Shown: in pieces, positions 8,854-18,592 of the stretch | Position numbering within the stretch: position 1 is the first letter of the stretch | Layout of the letters: each line of letters opens with the position of its first letter | Notes under the pieces: model-generated | The model's input: the letters and a program-made list of their open reading frames with translations, nothing else | What the model was told of the DNA's origin: nothing | The model's database searches: none | NCBI RefSeq assembly: GCF_001307105.1 | Contig: NZ_LGYN01000012.1 | Location: 62,001-126,000, forward strand | DNA length: 64,000 nt | Source: Bacillus australimaris | Lineage (GTDB): Bacteria; Bacillota; Bacilli; Bacillales; Bacillaceae | Reading direction: 5' to 3' | Position numbers and translations under genes: made by a program

Positions 8854-10143
8854 ATGGAAATGTTCAAGGATTTTCTGCTCCATGTATCTTTTATTCTATT
8901 TCCAATCTTTATATATCATGCGCTATGGCTAAGCCGGACCCCTGCACATTTCCCAAAAACGAATAAACTGCTCATCACAATATTCGCATCCATCTCTTCA
9001 GCACTATGTATTATGTATCCAGTTGGTTCGATATTAGATTTGCAGACTGGGCTTCAATCCATACCCCTTGTACTTGCTATTTTATACGGAGGGTATACAG
9101 CCGGGATTGTTGCCATCGTGATGAGTTCCATTGTCAAATTCGTGATGTATGGCTCTTTTTTATGGGTTGGGCTCATTGTTGTCCCAATTTACTTTTTCAT
9201 CCCATTCCTGTTCTACCGGAAATGGCGTCAATATTCAAAGCTGAAAAAGCTGAATTACGGAGTGCTGATCGGTTTATCTAAAGGATTCTTTATTTATATT
9301 GGACTGCTTGCGGTCAGCTTAATAGAATACAGTCCAGCTTTTATTATGCAGCAAAAGTTCCTTGAGTTATTTTTATCAACCCTTTACTACATATTCTTTC
9401 TTGTGCTCAGTATCTATTCTATTGAATTCATCAAAGAAAATGCGCAAATGAGAACACAGCTCGTCCAGTCAGAAAAACTGACCATTGTGAGTGAACTCGC
9501 TGCAAGCGTCGCCCATGAAGTACGCAACCCACTGACAGTTGTGAGAGGCTTTATTCAATTGCTCTTTTCGAGTGACAATGCAAAAGAGCCTGCCAATAAA
9601 GATTATAAAAATCTCGTTCTGTCCGAGTTAGACCGGGCGCAGGACATTATCACGAGTTATCTTGATATTGCGAAACAAAACTATTATCAAATTGAATCTC
9701 TCAATCTATCGAAATTACTTGAGGAATGTGCATCACTGATGACATCCTATGCAAATTTTAAATCAGTCACGATTCATCAATCCATTGAACCAGACTTGTA
9801 CATTCAAGGTGATGTAACAAAGATCAAGCAAGTCCTGATTAATTTAATCAAAAATGCAATTGAAGCAGCCCCTGATCATGAAGGGAAAATTGAACTTTTT
9901 GCTTCAAAAGAAAATCATAAAGTATGCCTTTATTTCGTTGATAACGGTGTAGGTATGACAGAAAGCCAAATGAAAAAGCTTGGCGAACCGTACTACACTT
10001 TGAAAAATAAAGGGACTGGACTTGGGCTGACAGTGACTTTTTCAATCATTGAAAATCACCATGGAACCATTCGTTTCAAAAGCTCACTGCAGTCTGGTAC
10101 AACTGTCACCGTGAAGTTTCCTGAAGACACAAGAAGAAAATGA
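8854..10143 (+). CDS. kinB: Sporulation sensor histidine kinase B
   Basis: 429-residue membrane histidine kinase of the Spo0A phosphorelay. Residues 1-195 contain about six hydrophobic segments. The HisKA domain follows with H221 in VAHEVRNPLTVVRGF, then the HATPase domain with N-box INLIKNAIEAA, G1 DNGVGM and G2 GTGLGL. The start at 8854 (MEMFKDFLLHVSF) has GAGGAGAG upstream; the longer frame from 8815 lacks one. In B. subtilis KinB passes phosphate to Spo0F and needs the kapB region for signalling; kapB follows here after one small opposite-strand ORF. No terminator is obvious between them. Confidence 0.94.
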   Translation: MEMFKDFLLHVSFILFPIFIYHALWLSRTPAHFPKTNKLLITIFASISSALCIMYPVGSILDLQTGLQSIPLVLAILYGGYTAGIVAIVMSSIVKFVMYGSFLWVGLIVVPIYFFIPFLFYRKWRQYSKLKKLNYGVLIGLSKGFFIYIGLLAVSLIEYSPAFIMQQKFLELFLSTLYYIFFLVLSIYSIEFIKENAQMRTQLVQSEKLTIVSELAASVAHEVRNPLTVVRGFIQLLFSSDNAKEPANKDYKNLVLSELDRAQDIITSYLDIAKQNYYQIESLNLSKLLEECASLMTSYANFKSVTIHQSIEPDLYIQGDVTKIKQVLINLIKNAIEAAPDHEGKIELFASKENHKVCLYFVDNGVGMTESQMKKLGEPYYTLKNKGTGLGLTVTFSIIENHHGTIRFKSSLQSGTTVTVKFPEDTRRK

Positions 10144-10323
10144 TCAATCCATTTTTTTTGTTCTTTTTTCATCTATCCGCTCCTGCTTCTTGGACGCACG
10201 AATGATGAGGCGAAAGCAAATAAACGCAGCGATAAAGAAAATCACCGTGGTGATAGCCGCTGGGATGTACTCCCTTTTATCTTCAGGAAAATACAGCAGA
10301 AAAAGTACGATGAACGACAGCAT
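10144..10323 (-). CDS. Small membrane protein, hypothetical
   Basis: 59 residues, MLSFIVLFLLYF then two hydrophobic stretches (about 1-12 and 20-43), and a basic tail SKKQERIDEKRTKKMD. It is on the opposite strand between kinB and kapB and its stop abuts that of kinB. An AAAGGGGGA site six bases before the ATG at 10323 supports translation. I do not recognise the family and do not recall it between kinB and kapB in B. subtilis. A real small membrane protein is likely but unproven. Confidence 0.5.
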   Translation of the reverse strand: MLSFIVLFLLYFPEDKREYIPAAITTVIFFIAAFICFRLIIRASKKQERIDEKRTKKMD

Positions 10324-10412
10324 CGCCATTCCCCCTTTTGCTCGTTTACTTCACTATATTGGCTAAAAAAAATGAAATACCTTCCTATGAGAAGGAAATG
10401 GAGGAATTTCAC

Positions 10413-10808
10413 ATGATAGACATTCAAATTGGACAAGTTGTGAAAGGTTTTTACAAAACAGGTGTTTACGTTGGGGAGGTGACAGCAGTGAAACCATCAA
10501 CCTATCTCGTTCAAGTAAAAGCGGTTCTGACACATCCCGTTCAAGGCGACCTGCATCACCCAAAAGAAGCAGACGTGCCTTTTTTCCAGGAGAGACGGGC
10601 TTTGGCCTATAGAGAACAGACAAATATCCCTCATCATATGGTGAAGCCTTATGATGACAGCATCCCTGATTATCGAGTGTCACTGAAAGAAGCTGTAAAT
10701 AAATTGAAACAAACGCTCCAAGCGGATGATTCCAAATGGGCTGAAAAATCAAGAGCATGCCTATCTTCTCTCGAAAAAGATTATTTTCCAGAAGACGACG
10801 CCCGCTAA
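10413..10808 (+). CDS. kapB: Kinase-associated protein KapB (KinB pathway)
   Basis: 131 residues. Matches KapB: IGQVVKGFYKTGVYVGEVTAV, VLTHPVQGDLHHP, PFFQERRALAYREQTNIP. In B. subtilis it is required for KinB to activate the phosphorelay and is called a lipoprotein, although this sequence, like the family, shows no signal peptide or lipobox at the N-terminus (MIDIQIGQVV). The start is set by GGAGGAA seven bases before the ATG at 10413; the open frame from 10338 has no comparable site. The stop overlaps that of convergent kapD by 4 nt. Confidence 0.9.
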   Translation: MIDIQIGQVVKGFYKTGVYVGEVTAVKPSTYLVQVKAVLTHPVQGDLHHPKEADVPFFQERRALAYREQTNIPHHMVKPYDDSIPDYRVSLKEAVNKLKQTLQADDSKWAEKSRACLSSLEKDYFPEDDAR

Positions 10809-11422
10809 TCAGCCGAATCAAAAAAATATGAGAAATCAATCAGCTCACCAATTTTCGTTGTTTGCGGATTTTCTACATAGGCTCTGTCTTTTTCAAAAAG
10901 GGTTAGCAGCTGATAAGTCGTCATCGCATCATCGAGTGCTTTATGATGCTTACCAGCTCCCTCACTGCCGTATTCCTTTGCCGCTTTTCGAAGCCCAGTC
11001 AGGGTGCGGTCACCAAAAAAGGTTTTATATTCAAAGGCAAGATCTCTCAGCTTCCCCTTAAAAGGAAAGGCAATGTGATTGAGCATACAGTTTTGCTTCA
11101 ATACCTTCATGTCCATATTGCCCCACGTAATAATCTCACAATTCTCTTCCCCATCAAGTGACACGAGCTTCTCGATAAACGCCTCAAATGAAATCCCGCT
11201 CTCTACATCCTGCTGCGTAATGCCGAGGAACGATTTACAGCGCTTCGTCAGCTTCGGGAACTTTTTCGGTTTGACGTAGCTAGAGAATGTGTCTATGATC
11301 GTTTCATCTGCTGCTTTCACTACCCCAGCTTCAATAATTTCAGGAAAAAAATTTTGCGGATGATATTTTCCATCAGGCATCGTAAATTCAAAATCGACCA
11401 CAAGCACCGTCTTCTGTTCCAC
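10805..11422 (-). CDS. kapD: DEDDh 3'-5' exonuclease-like KapD
   Basis: 205 residues with an RNase T/DnaQ exonuclease fold. The first acidic pair is in VVDFEFTMPDG, a second aspartate in WGNMDMKVLK, and the HxxxxD motif in HHKALDDAMTTYQLL, so the DEDDh set appears complete. In B. subtilis it affects the KinB pathway; its nucleic acid substrate is unknown. The GTG at 11422 (MEQKTVLVVDFEF) after a GAGGTG site gives exactly 205 residues; an upstream GTG at 11431 is less likely. Convergent with kapB. Confidence 0.9.
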   Translation of the reverse strand: MEQKTVLVVDFEFTMPDGKYHPQNFFPEIIEAGVVKAADETIIDTFSSYVKPKKFPKLTKRCKSFLGITQQDVESGISFEAFIEKLVSLDGEENCEIITWGNMDMKVLKQNCMLNHIAFPFKGKLRDLAFEYKTFFGDRTLTGLRKAAKEYGSEGAGKHHKALDDAMTTYQLLTLFEKDRAYVENPQTTKIGELIDFSYFFDSAD

Positions 11423-11601
11423 CAGTCTCACCTCACTTTCTCGTCAGTTTTTCATTCTGATACCATTATATTAAGACGGACCTTGAAATCACTTCATTTT
11501 CGTGAAAATAATGCAGATTCACTATGCCCAACCTATTCATCTGATGAAAGATCGTTTATTTTCCTTTATAATTATTAAGGAACACGAAATAAATAAAGAA
11601 G

Positions 11602-12819
11602 GTGGTCTCTATCACAAACAGGAAGAAAAACTTGTACATCATGTGGTTTGTGAACTTTTTTGTATCTGCCAGCATTACAATGATCGTCCCTTTTTTATCA
11701 CTTTACATAGAATCTCTTGATAGCAGCTATTCAAATGAATTTGTCCAGAGATGGAGCGGCTATGTCTTTGGGGTTACATTTTTGACGGCTTTCCTAATCT
11801 CTCCGATTTGGGGACGGATTGGTGACCGGCATGGCTATAAAAAGATTTTATTAATTAATGGTATTGGGATTGCAACAAGTATTCTATTAATGGGGCTTGT
11901 GCACACGGTGTATCAGCTATTCGCATTAAGACTTTTCATGGGGCTTGTCACAGGCTTCATATCGACTTCGATGGCACTGATTTCTGCACAAACCGAAAAG
12001 GCAACGGCCGGTAAAACCCTTGGAACGATGCAGATGAGTAATGTCGCCGGAGGATTGTTTGGTCCATTAATGGGCGGATTCATGGCAGACAGCGTCGGAT
12101 TCATTTATACGTTTTTCCTCACAGCGGCTGTCATTTATGTGTCAGCGATTGTGATCATTTTCGGAGTGAAGGAACAGCCAATCCGGTCAAAAGAAGCAAA
12201 GCGAGTATCTTACTCACGAAAAGAAGTGCTTGTCCATATTTTCAAACAGCCTTTACTTGTGGTCACGATGCTTCTAACGTTTATTACACAGGTGGGGAAC
12301 TTTAGTATTCAACCGCTGTTAGCTCTATATATTCACGATTTACATGGTCCGGTTAATCTCGCTTTTTATGCGGGGCTTGCATTTTCTGCAACTGGACTTG
12401 GCAATTTGCTGTTTACACGAAAATGGGGAGATCTTGGAGATCGAATTGGTCACGACAAGGTACTGCTTGCCCTTCTCATCCTCTCCTCTATTTTATTCAT
12501 CCCGCAAGCGATGGCAGATTCCTACGTGATGCTTGTCATATTCCGTTTTCTATATGGAATGGCACTTGGCGGGATTATTCCGTGTACGACAGCGTATATT
12601 CGAATTAAAGCACCCGCCTCCATGCAGGGGGAAGTGCTCGGATACAATGTCAGCTTCCGCTTTCTCGGGAATGTCGTTGGTCCGGTGATCGGCGGTATTG
12701 TAGCGAGTCATTATGGGATTCCAGCAGTCTTTTATGTCACCGCCGGCATTTTTCTATTTGGCGCATTATTTTTATGGGCGGTCCGCTCTCATTCGAAGGC
12801 AACAGAAAGGAGTGTCTGA
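11602..12819 (+). CDS. yuxJ: MFS multidrug-efflux-type transporter
   Basis: About 405 residues, 12 predicted membrane segments, major facilitator superfamily. Signature GRIGDRHGYKK between segments 2 and 3 and GDLGDRIGHDK in the second half. Similar to B. subtilis YuxJ; the family suggests drug or metabolite export, substrate unknown. Start uncertain: GTG at 11602 has almost no spacing from the AGAAGG site, while an ATC at 11611 (residue 4, I-T-N-R-K-K) lies 5 nt after GAAGGTGG. See findings. Its stop codon is inside its terminator stem. Confidence 0.85.
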   Translation: MVSITNRKKNLYIMWFVNFFVSASITMIVPFLSLYIESLDSSYSNEFVQRWSGYVFGVTFLTAFLISPIWGRIGDRHGYKKILLINGIGIATSILLMGLVHTVYQLFALRLFMGLVTGFISTSMALISAQTEKATAGKTLGTMQMSNVAGGLFGPLMGGFMADSVGFIYTFFLTAAVIYVSAIVIIFGVKEQPIRSKEAKRVSYSRKEVLVHIFKQPLLVVTMLLTFITQVGNFSIQPLLALYIHDLHGPVNLAFYAGLAFSATGLGNLLFTRKWGDLGDRIGHDKVLLALLILSSILFIPQAMADSYVMLVIFRFLYGMALGGIIPCTTAYIRIKAPASMQGEVLGYNVSFRFLGNVVGPVIGGIVASHYGIPAVFYVTAGIFLFGALFLWAVRSHSKATERSV

Positions 12820-12842
12820 TTATCCTCAGATACTCTTTTTTC
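12810..12842 (+). terminator. Intrinsic terminator of yuxJ
   Basis: GAGTGTCTGA/TCAGATACTC, 10 bp with one wobble, 6-nt loop, six T. The TGA stop of yuxJ is the last three bases of the left arm. Confidence 0.88.
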
Positions 12843-12959
12843 TTGTGCAGAAGCCTTATTCACTAGACTTCACGTCCATTTTATTCTAAAAATAACCTTC
12901 TCGTAATCGCAAAAGAATGGTACGATATGGCTAGAAAATTGAAGAAAGTGAGTGACCTC

Positions 12960-14828
12960 ATGTTTCGTGCAATTATTGGTTGGTTATTACTTGCTGCCCT
13001 CATCCCATTATTTATTCTGACTTTTTATCTATCAAAGGAAGAAGCTGCAAGTGTAAAACCTGTTAACGAAGTGCTTGATCAAAAAATCAAGCTAGAAAAG
13101 GTGGATTTTTCCCAAAACAGTTATATGTATGATCGAGATGGTTCTCTGATCTCTGAGATCGTATCAAACGATGAGAACCGCGTTTTCGTCAAATATGATA
13201 AAATTCCTGATTCCGTCAAGGAGCTGTTCCTCCGTTCAGAGGACCGCAACTTTTATGACCATAAAGGCATTGACTTTATGGGAGTTGTTCGTGCACTTGC
13301 TGCGAATGTCAAAAACCATGGCATCAGCCAAGGAGCAAGTACTATCACACAGCAGTTGTCCCGAAATTTATATTTAAGCCATGAACGTTCGTTCAGCCGA
13401 AAGTTTACAGAACTGCTATACTCCTATGAACTTGAGCGGAAATTCTCGAAGGATGAAATTCTCGAAAGCTATTTAAATACCATTTATTTCAGTAACGGGG
13501 TTTACGGTGTCGGTTCTGCGGCTAATTACTATTTTGATAAGCCGCTTAGTTCTTTAACGCTCGCACAAATGGCATTTATCTCTGCTATACCAAACAACCC
13601 AACGCTGTATGACCCATTGAAACAATTCAAGCACACTAAGAAACGCCAAGAACGACTTCTAGGTATTTTGAAAAACGATGGTGTGATTACCAAAAAGCAA
13701 TACAAAAAAGCCGTCAAAGAAAAAATCAGCCTGTCCTTAAGTGAAAAGAAAAACCTTTACCCTGACTATGTGACATATGCCAATGAAGAGTTTACCGATC
13801 TTGTGTCTGATCAGGAAGGCTTTACAAAACGATTGAAAAAGGCTAAAACGGCTCAAGCGAAAAAGGCAATTCAAAAAGAATTATCCGAAAAGGTCAGTGC
13901 CCTGCTCCAGGATGGCGTGAAGATTTATACAGCACTTGATCCTTCCTTACAGCAAAGAGCTGTCTATCAGCTCAATGCACAATTGCCTTACCAAGGTGTA
14001 GAAGGCGGATCAGCGGTCATTAATCATGAAACGCATCAAATTGTCGCACTTGCTGGCGGGAAAAACTATAAAAAGTTTGATTTCAACTACGCCTATCAAG
14101 CGCAAAGACAGCCAGGCTCTGCGATTAAGCCGCTTTTAGACTATGGTCCTTATATTGATCAAACCGGCGCAACAGCTTCAAGCACCATCAGTGCCGGCAA
14201 GTTTTGCAGCAGCGGATACTGTCCGCAAAACTATAATCATAAAACGTATGGAACGGTCACACTTGAAACAGCCTTTAAGAATTCATACAATACCCCTGCG
14301 ATTCGAATGCTGGATACTGTAGGTGTCCAAAAAGGCTTCAGCTATTTAGAGAAGTTCTCATTCGAACATATCGTAGCGGATGATTACCGCCTACCTTCTG
14401 CACTTGGCGGATTTACGAAAGGCTTCTCACCGCTAGAAATAACAGATGCGTATACCGTCTTTGGCAATCAAGGTGCCTATACACAAAGTCATTCGATCAC
14501 AAAGGTGACAGACTTAAACGGTAAGACCCTTTACAAGTGGAAAGAGTCGCCAAAGCAAGTGTATTCTCAGCGTACCAATGAAACAATGCGTAAGCTGCTT
14601 GCCTCCGTTGTGAAAAGTGGAACAGGGAAAAAAGCGAATTTCAACGCCCCTTACATCGGTGGTAAAACAGGAACATCTAATGACTACAAAGACATTTGGT
14701 TTGTGGGACTGACAGATCAATACACAATGGGTGTCTGGGTTGGAAGAGATAGAGGAACAGTTGAATCGATTTATAACTCAAGCCCACACTTACGTATTTG
14801 GAAAAATACAATGCAATACGCTAGATAA
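12960..14828 (+). CDS. pbpD: Penicillin-binding protein 4 (class A)
   Basis: 622-residue bifunctional peptidoglycan synthase anchored by one N-terminal membrane segment (FRAIIGWLLLAALIPLFILTF). The GT51 glycosyltransferase domain shows SEDRNFYDHKGIDFMG with the catalytic Glu, and GASTITQQLSRN. The transpeptidase domain shows the SxxK serine in PGSAIKPLLDYG, SxN in NSYNTPA and KTGTSNDY. Length and order match B. subtilis PbpD (624). The frame is open from 12927, but MFRAIIGW at 12960 aligns with the homolog and keeps the short cytoplasmic tail. yuxK follows at 18 nt, so they may be co-transcribed. Confidence 0.94.
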   Translation: MFRAIIGWLLLAALIPLFILTFYLSKEEAASVKPVNEVLDQKIKLEKVDFSQNSYMYDRDGSLISEIVSNDENRVFVKYDKIPDSVKELFLRSEDRNFYDHKGIDFMGVVRALAANVKNHGISQGASTITQQLSRNLYLSHERSFSRKFTELLYSYELERKFSKDEILESYLNTIYFSNGVYGVGSAANYYFDKPLSSLTLAQMAFISAIPNNPTLYDPLKQFKHTKKRQERLLGILKNDGVITKKQYKKAVKEKISLSLSEKKNLYPDYVTYANEEFTDLVSDQEGFTKRLKKAKTAQAKKAIQKELSEKVSALLQDGVKIYTALDPSLQQRAVYQLNAQLPYQGVEGGSAVINHETHQIVALAGGKNYKKFDFNYAYQAQRQPGSAIKPLLDYGPYIDQTGATASSTISAGKFCSSGYCPQNYNHKTYGTVTLETAFKNSYNTPAIRMLDTVGVQKGFSYLEKFSFEHIVADDYRLPSALGGFTKGFSPLEITDAYTVFGNQGAYTQSHSITKVTDLNGKTLYKWKESPKQVYSQRTNETMRKLLASVVKSGTGKKANFNAPYIGGKTGTSNDYKDIWFVGLTDQYTMGVWVGRDRGTVESIYNSSPHLRIWKNTMQYAR

Positions 14829-14846
14829 ACAGGAGGTTTGATTGCG

Positions 14847-15257
14847 ATGCATTCAACACATCCACCCCATTTAATTTTATTTGACGGTGTCTGCAACGTG
14901 TGCAGCGGCGCTGTTCAGTTTGTGATTAAGCGCGATCCGAATGGACAGATGATGTTCGCTTCATTACAATCAGATACAGGACAGCGTATATTAAAAGAAA
15001 ACGGTTTGCCTTTAGATGAGTTCAATTCATTCATCTATATTGAAAAAGGAACGCTTTATACGAAATCAACAGGCATCTTAAAAGCCGCGCGGCATTTAAA
15101 AGGGATATACAGATGGAGCTACTTCCTCCTTGTCATCCCTCGCCCAATCCGTGATTGGTTTTATCAGGTGATTGCGAAAAATCGCTACAAGTGGTTTGGT
15201 CAAAAAACCTCTTGTATGATGCCTACACCCGATATTCAAAAACGTTTTCTTTCATAA
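14847..15257 (+). CDS. yuxK: DCC-family thiol-disulfide oxidoreductase-like protein
   Basis: 136 residues, DUF393/DCC family: LFDGVCNVCSGAVQFVIKRD carries the CxxC pair expected of a thioredoxin-like fold. Role unknown. An AGGAGG site lies 10 nt before the ATG at 14847; the TTG at 14838 is too close to it. It follows pbpD by 18 nt and ends in a strong terminator. Confidence 0.88.
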   Translation: MHSTHPPHLILFDGVCNVCSGAVQFVIKRDPNGQMMFASLQSDTGQRILKENGLPLDEFNSFIYIEKGTLYTKSTGILKAARHLKGIYRWSYFLLVIPRPIRDWFYQVIAKNRYKWFGQKTSCMMPTPDIQKRFLS

Positions 15258-15292
15258 AAAAAGCATCCTCCAATGATGGAGGATGCTTTCTT
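15256..15292. terminator. Bidirectional terminator yuxK/yufK
   Basis: 12-bp perfect stem AAGCATCCTCCA/TGGAGGATGCTT with a 4-nt loop, A run on the left and T-rich tract on the right, between convergent yuxK and yufK. Confidence 0.92.
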
Positions 15293-15299
15293 TGTCTGT

Positions 15300-15857
15300 T
15301 TATGAAGGCAGACTTGCCATCACACTGTTATACAACTTAATAAATAAGTACAAAATGCCGATTAAAAATGTGGCCCAAAATAGCAGAATAAACATCATAA
15401 ATCCAATCAAATTCAGCATATTAAGCGATTGATAAATGCGAACCACAACCCAGATAAAATAAACAAGACTTGCTAAAACAAACAGTCCGACTAGCAGAAT
15501 GAGCTGCTGCGTCAACAGGAATGCAAGCAAGCTGGCAAATAAATAAACAACGGATGCAATTCGAATTTTCTTTAAGTTCTCCCCTTCAGGGTCCTTAGCG
15601 AAAAAGAGTAACGCTAGCTCTAATACCGTATCTGCAATCAATTTTAAAGCAGATAAGATCATAAAATAAACAAGTGCAAAAGCGGCAAAGAGAGCAAGAC
15701 GGATGCCCTGTTCTGAGAAAAATTCCAGCATTCCCTTTAAAATACCTGCTTGAGTTAAGAATTCAGTTGTGATACCTACTGTGAAAATCGAAAAAGCAGA
15801 GCTGAATAGTAAAATCGAAATCAGCGGAAAATATCCAGTCAAATATGTATTTTTCAT
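15300..15857 (-). CDS. yufK: DUF5366-type integral membrane protein
   Basis: 185 residues, four to five hydrophobic segments (about 5-30, 50-75, 105-150, 155-185). Function unknown. The frame is open to 15899, but ATG 15857 (MKNTYLTGYFPL) follows AAAGGAA and gives the 185-residue length of B. subtilis YufK. Divergent from malK across a 185-nt region that holds a 9-bp dyad. Confidence 0.87.
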   Translation of the reverse strand: MKNTYLTGYFPLISILLFSSAFSIFTVGITTEFLTQAGILKGMLEFFSEQGIRLALFAAFALVYFMILSALKLIADTVLELALLFFAKDPEGENLKKIRIASVVYLFASLLAFLLTQQLILLVGLFVLASLVYFIWVVVRIYQSLNMLNLIGFMMFILLFWATFLIGILYLFIKLYNSVMASLPS

Positions 15858-15939
15858 AAATAGTTCCTTTCTCATAAGCTCACATTTATTATGGCTCACT
15901 TAAAACGGATTGACAAGATGCTTTCAAAGTAAAGTGGCA

Positions 15940-15963
15940 GCAAAATCAAATTTGTGATTTTGC
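15940..15963. promoter_or_regulatory. 9-bp perfect dyad between yufK and malK
   Basis: GCAAAATCA (15940-15948), 6-nt spacer, TGATTTTGC (15955-15963). It has no T run so is not a terminator. Its place in a divergent promoter region, about 80 nt from each start codon, suggests an operator; the binding protein is unknown. Confidence 0.45.
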
Positions 15964-16042
15964 ACGTACATTCCTTCACAAACTTTCATTTTCCAGTTAA
16001 AGTATTACTATTACGAAAAAATCGTGCGTTAGGGGTATACTC

Positions 16043-17641
16043 GTGAAAAAAACTTTAAGACTGCAAACACGGCTGACGATCTTTGTGTGTATCGTTGTCC
16101 TGATCTCCCTTTGTATCACATTCTTTACGATATGGTCGGAAACAGCTAAGAACATCCATCAGCAGGAGCGTGACATTGCCCTCTCCACTGCCAAAATGGT
16201 CGCAGAGGCGCCGATCACTGCACAATCATTAGAAGACCATTCATATTCAGCATTACGAAAATATACAACACGTGTTCAGCAAATCACCAAAACTGAATTC
16301 GTTGTCGTGATGGATATGAACGGTATCCGCAAAACACATCCGAATCCGCAGAAGATTGGAAAGCGTTTTGCCGGCGGTGATGAAAAACCGGCTTTACAAG
16401 GGAAAGAACATATTAGTACGGCTTCTGGAACACTCGGCAGATCCATGCGTGCTTTTGTTCCTGTTTATGATCAAAACGGAAAGCAGCTCGGGGCTGTGGC
16501 CGTAGGGATTACGTTAAAGGAAATTGACTTGATTATTCATCAAAGCTTACTTCCGCTCTACTTCGTCACATCACTCAGCCTTCTATCTGGCATTATCGGC
16601 GCACTCATTGTTGCAAGAAAAGTAAAGAAGATTATGTTTGGCCTGGAACCGGATGAGATCGCCACATTATTAAAAGAACGAAGCGCCATGCTAGAATCGA
16701 CAAAAGAAGGGATTCTTGCCGTCGACCAGCACGGTCAAATCAAGCTGGCCAATGCTGAAGCCAAACGGCTCTTTCATAATATGGGCATTCTGGTTGATCC
16801 TAGAGAACAAGATGTCCAGACTCTCCTCCCATCAAGCGGCTTAAAGCAGGTCATTGAAACACGCAAGCCGCTGCTTGATCGTGACGTGAGAATGAATGGA
16901 TTGGAACTCGTCTTTAATGAAGTACCCATTACAGTAAACAACGAGATTGTCGGGGCCATCGCCACCTTCCGTGATAAAACTGAAGTCAAACATCTAGCTG
17001 AGCAGCTGAGCGGGGTCAAAATGTATGCCAATGCCCTTCGTGCCCAATCACATGAATTTATGAACAAGCTTCATGTCATTTTAGGGTTGGTCCAGCTCAA
17101 AAACTACGATGACCTTGGCACCTATATCAAAGATATTGCGATCTATCAGCAAACGGAAACAAATGAGATCATCAATCATGTGAAAAACACGGTTTTAGCA
17201 GGATTTTTACTAGGGAAACAAAGCTATATTCGGGAACAGGGTGCTTCATTAGAAGTCATTTGCAGCACACAAGTGCCTAATTCAGAGGATCCGGCAGTGA
17301 CGCATGATCTCATTACTGTGATTGGCAATTTGTTAAATAACGCGCTCGATGCGGTTTCTCATACTGAGATTAAAAACATCTCGATCTCCTTCCGATACGT
17401 CCAGGAGCAGCTTCATATTGAAATCACAGATACAGGTGTTGGACTCACAAAAGAAGAACAAAACACCATGTTTGATCAAGGCTTTTCAACTAAAGGAGAA
17501 GACAGAGGGTTCGGGCTCTACTTCGTTGATCAAAGCATCAAAAAATTGAACGGACATATGATTGTCACGAGTGAAAAAGGAGAAGGAACGACCTTTAGTC
17601 TCCGCATTCCGTATAAACAAAAGGAGGATTCACATGATTAA
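16043..17641 (+). CDS. malK: Malate sensor histidine kinase (CitA/DcuS family)
   Basis: 532 residues. Two membrane segments (12-32 and 169-193) enclose an extracytoplasmic PAS-like (sCache) ligand domain with [22 protein letters not shown], typical of dicarboxylate sensors. A cytoplasmic PAS domain (about 210-315) precedes the kinase core: phospho-accepting H337 in [13 protein letters not shown]-box [13 protein letters not shown]-box [10 protein letters not shown]. By homology with B. subtilis YufL/MalK it senses extracellular malate. The start is GTG at 16043. It overlaps malR by 8 nt, so the pair is translated together. Confidence 0.92.
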   Translation: MKKTLRLQTRLTIFVCIVVLISLCITFFTIWSETAKNIHQQERDIALSTAKMVAEAPITAQSLEDHSYSALRKYTTRVQQITKTEFVVVMDMNGIRKTHPNPQKIGKRFAGGDEKPALQGKEHISTASGTLGRSMRAFVPVYDQNGKQLGAVAVGITLKEIDLIIHQSLLPLYFVTSLSLLSGIIGALIVARKVKKIMFGLEPDEIATLLKERSAMLESTKEGILAVDQHGQIKLANAEAKRLFHNMGILVDPREQDVQTLLPSSGLKQVIETRKPLLDRDVRMNGLELVFNEVPITVNNEIVGAIATFRDKTEVKHLAEQLSGVKMYANALRAQSHEFMNKLHVILGLVQLKNYDDLGTYIKDIAIYQQTETNEIINHVKNTVLAGFLLGKQSYIREQGASLEVICSTQVPNSEDPAVTHDLITVIGNLLNNALDAVSHTEIKNISISFRYVQEQLHIEITDTGVGLTKEEQNTMFDQGFSTKGEDRGFGLYFVDQSIKKLNGHMIVTSEKGEGTTFSLRIPYKQKEDSHD

Positions 17642-18341
17642 TGTGTTAATAGTAGAAGATGATCCAATGGTTGGGGAGTTGAATAAACGATACCTCACCC
17701 AAATAGAAGGCTTTGAGTTAAAAGGAATTGCCACATCTTTTCAGCAGGCACTTGAAAAGTTAAAAACAGAAGTCATCCACCTTGTGCTGCTCGATATTTA
17801 TATGCCTGGTCAAAATGGACTGGCCTTATTATCAGAAATTCGTCAGCAAAATCATTCCGTTGATGTCATTGTCATTTCTGCCGCCAATGAAGTGGACGTT
17901 GTCCAGCAAACGATGCGAAACGGAGCGGTTGATTATTTAATCAAGCCTTTTGAGTTCGAGCGATTCCAATCTGCGCTTGCAGAATATAAACGAAAACATG
18001 CCCTGTATCAATCCATGAACAGTATTTCGCAAAACGATTTAGATGCGAAGCTTTTTCATAAAAAAGCAGAGGCAGAAAAAGTCCTTCTGCCAAAAGGTTT
18101 GACGAAAAGCACACTTAAACTTATTTGGACAAGCATTCAATCATTTGGTCAACAGGCTTTCACAACCGAAGACCTAGCTAATCATACAGAAATCTCTCAA
18201 GTTTCCATTAGAAAATACTTGAAATTTCTTGAGGACATCGAAGTAGTTGATGTGGAAATGGCATATGGGACAATTGGCCGCCCTGTTTTCCAATATAAAC
18301 TGAATACAAGCAATATGAATTTGATTCAGCAATATCTATAA
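17634..18341 (+). CDS. malR: Malate response regulator (CitB/DcuR family)
   Basis: 235 residues. Receiver domain 1-120 with acidic pocket VEDD, phospho-acceptor D54 in VLLDIYMPG and K in [10 protein letters not shown]-terminal helix-turn-helix about 170-230 ([23 protein letters not shown]). In B. subtilis MalR activates maeN, which lies 5 kb downstream. The ATG at 17634 has AAGGAGG six bases upstream and lies inside the end of malK; the longer frame from 17562 lies within the malK coding sequence and is rejected. Confidence 0.93.
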   Translation: MINVLIVEDDPMVGELNKRYLTQIEGFELKGIATSFQQALEKLKTEVIHLVLLDIYMPGQNGLALLSEIRQQNHSVDVIVISAANEVDVVQQTMRNGAVDYLIKPFEFERFQSALAEYKRKHALYQSMNSISQNDLDAKLFHKKAEAEKVLLPKGLTKSTLKLIWTSIQSFGQQAFTTEDLANHTEISQVSIRKYLKFLEDIEVVDVEMAYGTIGRPVFQYKLNTSNMNLIQQYL

Positions 18342-18347
18342 TTTGAC

Positions 18348-18382
18348 ACATCTGACCTTGACGAAAGGCCAGATGTTTTTTT
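18348..18382 (+). terminator. Intrinsic terminator of malK-malR
   Basis: ACATCTG.CCTT / AAGG.CAGATGT stem with one bulge on each side, GACG loop, followed by seven T. Confidence 0.88.
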
Positions 18383-18592
18383 ATGGCACACGATGTAACA
18401 AACCCCTTGATATCAATGGTTCTACTGTAGTAGAGCACATCATAAAAGCGGCATTATATCATATTTCAGCCGAGAAAAAGACATTGAATTAAGCCTTTTA
18501 ACATTTTTTTAAAAATAAAACAAATTTCTATTTATTTATTCGATCGGAAATGATAAATTATGATTGATTAGTTGAACGAGATATAAGTCTGA

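Noticed and set aside
10363-10839. 158-codon minus-strand ORF over kapB
   Set aside because: It is the antisense of kapB, without ribosome site or family resemblance.
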